This document shows, piece after piece, positions 55,875-64,000 of a DNA stretch of 64,000 nucleotides (position 1 is its first letter; every line of letters begins with the position of its first letter). A program made the translations under genes and the position numbers. This stretch comes from Babesia bovis T2Bo (Eukaryota; Apicomplexa; Aconoidasida; Piroplasmida; Babesiidae), in NCBI RefSeq assembly GCF_000165395.2, contig NW_026261572.1, forward strand, positions 496,001 through 560,000, in the 5' to 3' direction. The notes below the pieces were generated by a model. The model saw nothing but the letters and a program-made list of their open reading frames with translations. It had not been told where the DNA came from and made no database searches.

Positions 55875-57143
55875 ATGCGATGTGTACCTGGAAGGTACGC
55901 CTCTCACACACATAACATGTATATTACCGAACTTCAACGCACATTAGGCCACTTCACGGTCAAATCGCATTCTGCAGTGCTATTGAGCGCTTGTAACCTA
56001 ACTAGGCACTGCGGAATATTGGATGGTTTTGGGTTACTTCATGGGCGGCACAGATACATATCGTCGGGGTCTAGCACTTTGAATCCAGGATCATTCTGGA
56101 CTAGCAATAGGAGCAAGCAATCTTCTTTGGATGCCCAGAGTAGTACCACTGTAGATACATCCCAACGCAATGGAGCCTCGAGTGATAACGAGAGTGCTCC
56201 ATTGCCTTGTTCCACGGCAAGTACCGTGGAATTAACTCCATTGGGTGAATCAGATGGACACATAAGTGACCCGGTACAAGAAGCTTTATTCGAGCTTGTG
56301 GAATCCCATAATGGCAACCGAAAGGGTATTATACAGCGGATGCTGCCAGTGGAGTTTATGCGGGATGTACTTACAAACATTCACGAGTCCACTGGGTTAT
56401 CGTGGGCGACAACAATCACGCTATTGACGTTGACCATGAAGGTTGCATTCATACCACTATGGGCAATGGGTGAGCGTGCAAGGCGCAATAACGCCCACCT
56501 GGTACCTATCGCAACGGAGTTACAGGAACGACTAGCTGAGGCTAGGAAGGAAGGTAACGTGAAGAAATCGATGGAAATACAGCGAATCATGTACAAGCAG
56601 ATGCTTAGAAAGAGTTTTTTGAAAAGTGCGGGTTTGCAGATCCTAGCTGCTGGAACCCAGGGGCTTACTTTTGCCTGGGTATACGGTGGCCTTAAAATGT
56701 TTGCCATCGAGCCTCGGATATGCCCTGATTTTGTAATGGAGAGCCCGCTATGGCTCAAGAGTCTGGCTCTACCAGACCCGTATTACATATTCCCCGCTAC
56801 GCTGTATGCACTCATGATGTCGATATACGAAATGAACCGTGTTACCGCGGAGCGAATGCGCAAATCATCGGGTAAGGAGAGCAATGCCATGCGGGAGCAG
56901 GAGGAGCGCCAGGTGAAGATGAAGTACTTCACCCGTGCGGCTCTGGGCATGTTTGCATTATTTAGCTGCAGCATGACCTCCAGTACATTCTTCTACTTGA
57001 TCCCATCGTTTATGTTTCAGACCATACTGCGGTACCTAACTCAGGGCGGTCCTGCAGCCAAAGCGCTGCGGTTACCCATTCCCGTCATACCGCCGAGTAC
57101 CAAGTCAGATACCAAACGTATGCAAAAGGTGAAGGGATTTTAG
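55875..57143 (+). CDS. OXA1: OXA1/YidC/Alb3 family membrane insertase, mitochondrial
   Basis: Single exon, 422 residues from the ATG at 55875 (a second ATG at 55917 is possible). The N-terminal 140 residues form a basic and Ser/Thr-rich leader. The insertase core begins LTNIHESTGLSWATTITLLT, then TLTMKVAFIPLWAMGERARR (TM plus conserved basic loop), a charged helical loop, LQILAAGTQGLTFAWVYGGL, YYIFPATLYALMMSIYEM and AALGMFALFSCSMTSSTFFY. OXA1 puts mitochondrially made proteins into the inner membrane. Apicoplast localisation is less likely because no signal peptide is seen. Convergent with prohibitin. Confidence 0.87.
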   Translation: MRCVPGRYASHTHNMYITELQRTLGHFTVKSHSAVLLSACNLTRHCGILDGFGLLHGRHRYISSGSSTLNPGSFWTSNRSKQSSLDAQSSTTVDTSQRNGASSDNESAPLPCSTASTVELTPLGESDGHISDPVQEALFELVESHNGNRKGIIQRMLPVEFMRDVLTNIHESTGLSWATTITLLTLTMKVAFIPLWAMGERARRNNAHLVPIATELQERLAEARKEGNVKKSMEIQRIMYKQMLRKSFLKSAGLQILAAGTQGLTFAWVYGGLKMFAIEPRICPDFVMESPLWLKSLALPDPYYIFPATLYALMMSIYEMNRVTAERMRKSSGKESNAMREQEERQVKMKYFTRAALGMFALFSCSMTSSTFFYLIPSFMFQTILRYLTQGGPAAKALRLPIPVIPPSTKSDTKRMQKVKGF

Positions 57144-57204
57144 TAGTACACTCCAGGGTGAAGTGACCCTAGCATAGACAATAGTAACATTTGATAGATG
57201 CCAA

Positions 57205-58026
57205 TTACATGTTTGAGGCGTTAAGTAAGATATTTGTGGTATTTGGCACGTAGGCGATGTTTTTGGAGGATGCCAGTGTTTCCGCAATTTCCTTAGCGGC
57301 CTCCAGCTTCCGTATCTCTAACATACCAGTGCCGTGTTCCTGAATGGCCCGCGATATAAGGTTGGCAGCCTCAGCTTCACCCTCAGCCTTTACAATGGCG
57401 GCGATTTTCTCCTGCTCACTTTTCTGTACAATGAACTTCACGCGCTCGGACTCCTGTTGAGCTACTTGCTTCTGCTCAATGGCCTTGCTGAAATCTTTAC
57501 CGTAACTCAGGTGAGTTATGGCAACGTCATCCAATTTGATATCGAACTGCTTGGCACGAGCTGTAATGGCCATGCGGATATCGGAGGACACCTGATCCCT
57601 TTGTGTCAGCAGAGACTCAGCGTTGTACCTGGCTACAACTGCCTTTAGAACCTCGTTGCTAATGGATGGAAGCACACGTTCGTCATAGTCCGGACCCAGT
57701 TTCTGGTGTATACGGGGCAAGTTCTCGGTAATTGGCCTGTATAGAAGCCTCAGACTGATGGATACCATCTGTAGATCCCTGGTACCCGTGGTTGTATTGA
57801 TAACCTTAGGCTTAGTCCTGATATCGTAGATGTGTGGCATCTGGAACCACGGGAGATAGAAATGGCTACCTTCACCCAGTGTCTTCTCGCTTACACCGCC
57901 GGCAAACCGATTAAACATGACTACGCGCTGGCCGCCGTCAACATCAACAAGACAGGTACTTGGTACCAGCGCGACAGATCCCGCAAGAACCGATAGCTTG
58001 CCCAGCCTTCTAACTAACTTCTCCAT
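57205..58026 (-). CDS. PHB2: Prohibitin 2
   Basis: Single exon, 273 residues, close to the usual PHB size. Motifs: hydrophobic N-terminal anchor, VDGGQRVVMFNRFAGGV, FYLPWFQMPHIYDIRTKP, TGTRDLQMVSISLRLLYRP, YDERVLPSISNEVLKAVVA, ARYNAESLLTQR, LDDVAITHLSYGKDF, KQVAQQESERVKFIVQKSEQ and a coiled coil. The WFQ and DLQMVSISLR forms point to PHB2 rather than PHB1, though the C-terminal part has mixed features. PHB1/PHB2 rings scaffold the mitochondrial inner membrane and regulate the AAA protease. Confidence 0.92.
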   Translation of the reverse strand: MEKLVRRLGKLSVLAGSVALVPSTCLVDVDGGQRVVMFNRFAGGVSEKTLGEGSHFYLPWFQMPHIYDIRTKPKVINTTTGTRDLQMVSISLRLLYRPITENLPRIHQKLGPDYDERVLPSISNEVLKAVVARYNAESLLTQRDQVSSDIRMAITARAKQFDIKLDDVAITHLSYGKDFSKAIEQKQVAQQESERVKFIVQKSEQEKIAAIVKAEGEAEAANLISRAIQEHGTGMLEIRKLEAAKEIAETLASSKNIAYVPNTTNILLNASNM

Positions 58027-58126
58027 TTTATATAAAATAACGATAAAATTAATGGCTATTGCTAGGTCTATCGGCCAACCCTATTGGTGTGGCCAAACTT
58101 TGGACCAGTGTGTGGTTGACCGTATG

Positions 58127-59838
58127 TTACATATCCTTCATCTGGTCGCCAACATCACCTGATTAATTTTTAGGATCCCAGAATGTACTTACCATCTTGA
58201 AGGCACGGTATAGTGTCGGCATCGTCGTCCTCCACCTTCCTAGGGATACGATCCGGTAGTAGGTAGACAAAGAATATAGGTATGATATGTGCCACGGCGC
58301 AGAATATAATGAGTTGAACCAACCCGTCGAAGTGGTTAGTACCAATACCAAAGGCATAGGTCAGCAGCGACGAGATGTAAGTGCTAACATCCAATCCGAG
58401 GAACTGCGCGGTCCACAGGAATGAGTACATACTAGACTCGATACCTGGCGGGCATAACCTGGTTGCCATGATGAATATAGGCAGCGAGTTGATCTCTCCA
58501 ACTAGCTGCAGAAGTGAGCTATCGGTAATGACAAATGCGGTGTCAGGAATCCCTAGGGCAAGGTTCCATCGCTTGACCAGGACCAAACTGAGCATACAGC
58601 ACAGCGACACGAACAAAGTAGTCCACACGTATAGCTTCCTGATACTACATTCTCTAAATATATAGGCATAGACATAGACACCGATAAGGCTGGCAAAAGC
58701 TTGAATGGCAGCAAATCTACCAAACAACTCGGGGTCGAAGTGCAACTCCTCAGTCATAAAGTAGAATAGTGCCGTTCCAGCCGAAGGTACCAACTGCGGT
58801 AGTGTATTAGATTACGAAAAAAACCCACCATACTAATGAATAGGAATATGCTTGGCCTCTTGATCTCTGGTTTTCCGATAAAGTTTAATAGCTTGTTCCA
58901 CTGCTCTTTGACAGATAGCTGAGGTGAGAGTTCGTCCTCCTTAATGAAAAATGCGCTGATGAGGACCACCAGAGGTATAACCGAGCACATCAGGAATAGT
59001 TGCTGCCAACGATGTATGTCACGTAGTTACCCCTACCTTTTTATGCATGATCATAATCAATACACTGGAGAGATATGACATCCCGGCAAAGGTAAGTTTC
59101 CTGAAAGCACAGAAAGTGGATATCGTCTTGGTAACCTGGTCATTATTTTGACGACGACCAGATTCAATGATCAGTGCCTCCCCGATAACACTACAGAGCT
59201 GAGAGACTAGGTTATCCAGTTTATACAACTTACTGCCATGCCAAGGGAAGACACTGCGAGGAGTACTGTAGTCCACAGCAGTGACGTGTGGGCGCAGAGT
59301 CCAAGGATAAAGTTAGAAGCTAGGCACAGCAAGCTACCGATAATCAGATAACTGCGACGCCTGCTGCCGAATATTGGCACGCCATCGCTGAGAAATGCAA
59401 AGAGGATCTTAATGTTCATGGGAATGCGAACTAAACCCAGGATAAATATGAGCATGGCTGAATGTTATGGAAGGGATTGCCACTGTTCATACCTGGCCCA
59501 AGTTGGAAGTCATCCTTGTAGAGATATAGCACTGGCAATGACGTGAACACCTCAACACCATGGAGCATAGCTGGGAATATTGAGCGTACTAGACGTTACA
59601 TACCAATGATACAAGAAATAACTTCGTTTAAAGTCCTCCTCTGCGGAGGTACACGCAATAATCCCTCATCATGTTCGGATTGTACGCGCGGAGAACCCTC
59701 GGGAGTCCTCTTGACGATCTTCGGGTTCACGAACAGCACACTGTCGGTGTCGTCCGCCAAATTACCAATCACTGCACATCGTGTGTATTACCGGATCGCT
59801 AGACTTACTGTTGACAAATTACACTGTTTGAGCTCCAT
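58127..59838 (-). CDS. Folate-biopterin (BT1) family transporter
   Basis: Multi-exon (at least six) membrane protein. Exon after exon: an N-terminal charged region; HGVEVFTSLPVLYLYKDDFQ; then LGLVRIPMNIKILFAFLSDG and VPIFGSRRRSYLIIG, the BT1 family signature (SDG-P-x-GxRRR-Y); then about ten hydrophobic helices, GEALIIESGRRQ (loop), and a last short exon after a 34-nt intron ending DVGDQMKDM. BT1 proteins carry folate or pterins across the plasma membrane or plastid membrane. The first exon is the least certain: the ATG at 59838 fits but its splice phase does not join cleanly to exon 2. Family assignment is solid. Confidence 0.85.
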
Positions 59839-59997
59839 TAAGGAATGATAATATGAATTAACGCAAAATATGCGGAGAAAGGACTAGTGCATTCAGTTGC
59901 ATTATCACTGGAAGCGACCTCGCGCGCCAGGGAAGAACACTAGGGAGCCAGACAATATAACTAGTATATAGAACAAAAACATTATCTACTTCGTGTT

Positions 59998-62900
59998 CTA
60001 CATTATAGAGAAGACTGCAATAAATATGACGCCAACGGTCCCGGCGAAGGTAGCCTGCACAGAATAGAATCTAGTGTAACACAACCTACATTGCTGAATG
60101 CCTTCACGTAAGCCATAGGCTCCAATTTCTGCTGGAATGGCAGTGGCTCAACAAAAGTGCTGACGGCAGTTTCGATGTTAGCGCCTCCAGGGCGTGATTG
60201 AATTAGGAAACGTCCAGTAGGGGCGTCATTCTTGACCTGGAGCATAGAGGTAGGGCGTTGCTGGGCAAGGCCGGATATGGCATGTCTAGCGGCGTTAAAC
60301 TTTTCTTCAACGACGTTAGCAATGTTGGCGAATTGAGCCAGCCAAATCTTGTTCTCCTGAACCCAGTTCTTGTCGGAGTTGGGTAGCGGCACAAGAGATA
60401 TGAGCGTGTCATAGAACACACGAATGGCAGCCTGAGGCTGTACGATAAGTTTGGCCACCATTTCCTCTTCACTGTAGCGCACTTTAATACTGACATACAC
60501 CAGCTTACCTTAGGTTAAGAAGGGCTTCACGCACCATAGCCTTGACACGGTCAACATCCATCTCAGGCAGGACGCTGTTGTCCTTGACCTTGAAGATGTT
60601 GACACTAAGCAGTGCAGTGTTGATAGCCTCAGTAGCAGTAACAGTGTCTTCATTCTGTGAGGTGGACGACCTGCTGTTACGCTGCACAAGGCTGACACTA
60701 GGCATAGAGGAAGCTACAGCCTGGACCTCCTTGGCGTCCAAGCCGGCATGAGGAATCTGTTTCATGATCTCCAAAGACCCAACGGGAATCAGTGGGTTGT
60801 GCTTCTCAGCAATGTTCTTGAGCAATTCGCGCACCTTGTTGGCGAATTCTTCCTTGTTAAGCTCCAAGGCAGCCTTGAGAACCTGCTTCTGGAGGACGGA
60901 TACCAACTCAACGAATGGCTCGTAAGCCTTCATGAAGACGTTAGTAGCCTGGTAAATAAAGTCCTCGAGGTCAACAACGGCCTCGGCAGTCTGGTCAGCT
61001 GAGTTGGCGTTCACGTTGTCTAGTACTTCATTCTGTGAACCTGAGGCAATACCACAGAGTACGGTGTCGAGCAAGCTCCACCTCTTGTAGAGGACGGCTT
61101 GTACCTCGGGTGATATCAAAGCCTGCTCAGCGTCCAAGAACAGTTTCTGGAGGTGTTCCAGTATCTTAAGCGAGTCTCCATAGGTTTTCTGGGCCTCGGG
61201 CATAAAAGTGGACACCTTCTTTAAGATGGTCATGTAGTAGTTCATGTCATTGGCAATGAACGTACCGGTGTACCTTTTGTGGTACATCTGGTTCAAGGCA
61301 GCCTCAACAGTGCATACACCGTAGGTGAAGTAGTTACCAATGGTCTTGGTCAAGTTGAGAGTTGCACACAATGGCTGGGTGGTAAGGGTGCCGCTCTTGC
61401 AGACACTGGGTTTCTTCCTGGACATCTCGCGGCACTTCTGCAGCACCTGAGGAGTGTTCGTCATCGGGTTGAAGGTCTCCTTCATGGGACCGTGACTGAT
61501 CTCGTTCTGGAGGTAGTGGCTAAGGATCTGCTGCTTGTGGCAGATGGTCCCGGAACCGACCAGGGTCTCGAGGGTTGGTTTCGCGGGAGCTGGAGGGTGT
61601 TCCACGCTGGTCTGACTAATTGGCACCTGTGTAGTAACACCGTTGGTGACACCACTAGAACTAGATGCTTCATCACGTTGGAGTTCACCAGATTCACCAT
61701 GAGTGACATGTAGGATACCCTCGTTTTCTCTGGCCTTCTGGATTTGGTCTGGTCTCAATTTGATATTTTCTTCATGTGACTCAGGTTGTAACTTAGCCTT
61801 AGGAGTAGTTGGTGCAGGTTCCTTGGGTTCCGCAGGTGCTGGTTCTTTAGGATCAGTAGGAGCAGGTTCCTTAGGGCTAGTAGGAGCTGGTTCCTTGGGG
61901 GTTGTAGGTGCTGGTTCCTTGGGTTCTGCAGGGGCAGGCTGCTTAGGGGTAGTGGGTGCTGGTTCCTTAGTAGTTGGTTCAGGCTCCTTAGGAGAGGTTG
62001 GTGCAGGTTCCTTAGGAGTAGGAGAAGATTTTACACCACCTGCTTCGGGTCCAGCCTGAGGGACACCATCAGCGCCAGATGCTGTTTGTTGAACCTCGGT
62101 ACCCTGGCGTTTGTCGGATGGAAGAGATGCCTCGGTACCTGGTGAATCAGCTTGGGGTTGTTCTGGTTTCAAACTTCCGGAAGGTTGCTCACCATGTTTA
62201 AGCTCACCTTCAACCTTAGGAACAGAGACGTCAACGTCAGCCTTAGGACCTTTAAGATCACCTTCAACTTTAGGAACAGAGACATCAACGTCAGCCTTAT
62301 GACTGGGATCATCTGATTGAGGAGCCTGAAGATCTACCTTAGGTCCGGAAATATCGATATCAGCCTTTGGTAGATTAACGTCTACTTGAGGACCAGAAGA
62401 CTCAACTTTAGGTCCAGAAATATCAACATCTACCTTAGGACCGGAAACATCGATATCAGCCTTTGGTAGATTAACATCAGAAGGCTGGGTTTCTTGAGTG
62501 CCTTTTCCCTCAAGTTTCGCCTTTTCGAGAGTTTCTTTCTCTTTTGTTCGTTGATCTTCATCATTTTGTTTTTCTTGGTCTTGTTGACCTTCATTTTGTT
62601 GTTCCTCTTCAGTTTTTTGGGCTGGAACTGGTACCTTCTTTTCAGGTACCACTTTTTTAGGTACTTCAGGAACCTTAGCAGGGGGAACCGCTGGACCCTT
62701 AACAGCAGCCTCTTCTTGGCCTTTTGGTTTACCTGCAAGATCTGTTTCGCTGCCACTCGAACTAGATGATACAGTTCCACTGGCAGCCAAACCAGAAGTC
62801 TCGCCGGAAAGTCCAGTTCCTTGTTGAGCTACAACTTGACCTTGGGCCGGTCCTTCTTGTTTGGCTGCTTCAGGTCCAGGCCCATTTTTGGTACCTGGCT

Positions 62901-63123
62901 GTCCAGGTGAAGCAGCTGAAGCAGGTGCTGGCGAACTTGCCGCAGCAGGGGACGCAGCGCCGCCACCAGGAGCAGCCTGTGGCTGTCCAGCTCCTGTTGG
63001 CTGGCTTGTTTGGTATGTCACAACGACAGCTGAATCTCGTTGAGAATGATTGTGACTAATCCTCACAGCCAGGGAACTCCCCACCAAGATGATGGAAAAA
63101 AAGGTGTGTAACAACTTCATCAT
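59998..63123 (-). CDS. Large secreted repeat protein with AHNAK-like and PKEPAPT repeats and a GPI-like tail
   Basis: Three exons (63123-60509, 60489-60090, 60054-59998) with introns of 19 and 35 nt give 1023 residues. The N-terminus is a signal peptide (MMKLLHTFFSIILVGSSLAV). Then come: a Pro/Ala/Gly-rich part (40-130); a charged Lys/Glu/Gln stretch; a repeat block of PKVDVDISGP / PKADIDISGP / VDVSVPKVEG units resembling AHNAK repeats; a block of PKEPAPT units resembling lubricin; and a 400-residue folded region with conserved cysteines (TICHKQ, KPSVCKSG, PLCATLN, VCTVEAAL, TVLCGIA). The last exon encodes ATFAGTVGVIFIAVFSIM, a short hydrophobic end like a GPI-anchor signal. A surface or micronemal merozoite antigen is inferred; a GAMA-like layout is one possibility. 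I do not recognise the orthologue. Confidence 0.82.
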
Positions 63124-64000
63124 GTAACAATAGTCCTACTAGCCAAAGAGAGACGGTTGGTGTTGATTCGTGAGTATCAGTTGATCCGTTCAACCACGTG
63201 ATGTGCACCCAGCCACTCAAGGCACAAACTAGGATATACCCAAACTTTTGCAATATATAAAAGTTGGATATCTAAAATTCCATGACGCCTTATGTTGTAA
63301 CTTGCAACGACGTCAATGACTCGCACGTTGTTTTCCCAGCACCAATTCGCAGATTGCAACCTAAAGTCCTTCTGCAAACTTTTAGGGACTTTACAAAATA
63401 GGTTTACTAATTGTTGCTATGGATACACTTTTCTATTATATTAGACTATCTTATCCAATGGACAGTTGGCAGTTTTGTGGATATATCTATGTGCAATGCC
63501 ACCGATTCATTAATAAACTTCTGGCGCATTTGCGGAATTTTTGCACATGTATACCGTTGATCCTATTAGGGTATATATTTGTATGCTTTGTAAATTGTGA
63601 AAAGTAACATATGCAATGCATTATCCCATGGAGGATTCCAGGTGTGTATGCAATGTTGTTGCGTTTCCTAACATGTGTAACCGAAAAGCTTATATCATTG
63701 GATATATGAGCTGCCTAGGATACATCATTATACATATTGAGTTTATATATCAATGTGTATCTATATAGCCGTTATTTGACTTGGCCTGTGTTCATGTTAA
63801 CACAGGTACATGACTCCGCCTAACAAATTATCCATGCCAGAATCTGTTTTTAAAATCAATAAATGTAGTTATTTGTCATGTAACATAACCTTAAGACGAC
63901 ATAAGGTCTGTTGGTAACATATTCACGATGCCATCACATATCGCAGTGTAAATGGAATTAGTATTTCCTATAGAATAGTGTAATTTATCTAGATGGACTA
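63124..64000. other. Upstream region of the repeat antigen, to the window end
   Basis: About 880 AT-rich bases with no convincing gene; the open frames at 63056-63607 are short and lack recognisable domains. A perfect 8-bp hairpin lies at 63785-63806. Confidence 0.45.
63785..63806. other. Short perfect inverted repeat
   Basis: CCTGTGTT, six-base loop, AACACAGG. It could be a palindromic protein-binding site or a transcript hairpin. No other evidence of function. Confidence 0.4.

Noticed and set aside
61279..62302. Plus-strand frames up to 144 codons opposite the repeat antigen
   Set aside because: Produced by the repetitive, biased codons of the minus-strand gene.

Overview
The window comes from an apicomplexan parasite of the piroplasm group (Babesia/Theileria lineage). 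The evidence is compact, closely packed eukaryotic genes on both strands, many GT-AG introns of about 33-36 nt, a leucyl-tRNA synthetase with a signal-plus-transit leader typical of apicoplast import, an AP2-domain protein of the ApiAP2 kind, and an intron-less family of secreted variant-type proteins. The species cannot be fixed from sequence alone; base composition is moderate (not Plasmodium-like AT-rich) and becomes visibly more GC-rich towards the right end.

Left part (1-12 kb): the 3' end of SF3B2, a TTC1-like TPR gene and a DBP9/DDX56 RNA helicase. The TPR and helicase genes were once divergent neighbours, but a 7.1-kb block carrying two members of the secreted family now separates them. 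The block is flanked by a 793-bp direct repeat made of the two gene 5' ends and their shared promoter, so each side has one whole gene and one truncated copy of the other. From 12 to 18.3 kb are housekeeping genes: RFC2, a SAM-type mitochondrial carrier, an RbfA-like factor, IMP3 and ribosomal protein eS28.

Variant family (3.5-9.2 kb and 18.8-27.7 kb): five intron-less minus-strand genes, each with a signal peptide, a conserved N-terminal domain, a long variable acidic middle and a conserved C-terminal module. Three of them (stops at 3489, 6659 and 22237) are mosaics of near-identical cassettes in different combinations, and a 254-bp intergenic repeat lies between members. This points to segmental gene conversion or recombination as a diversity generator.

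Right part (28.6-64 kb): a myristoylation-motif MORN protein, an Nbp35 with an N-terminal membrane segment, the DNA primase large subunit, a dehydrodolichyl diphosphate synthase-like enzyme, an SRA+SET histone methyltransferase, PDI, a prolyl-4-hydroxylase, LSM8, an AP2-domain protein, apicoplast LeuRS, a conserved hypothetical, a ubiquitin-like-domain protein, an OMS1-like methyltransferase, TIM22, ERO1, a FAN-type BEACH-WD40 protein, OXA1, prohibitin 2, a BT1/folate-biopterin transporter, and at the end a large repeat-rich secreted protein with a GPI-like tail. PDI and ERO1 together make up the ER disulfide relay. TIM22, OXA1, prohibitin, Nbp35, the carrier and probably RbfA and the OMS1-like enzyme act in or on the mitochondrion.
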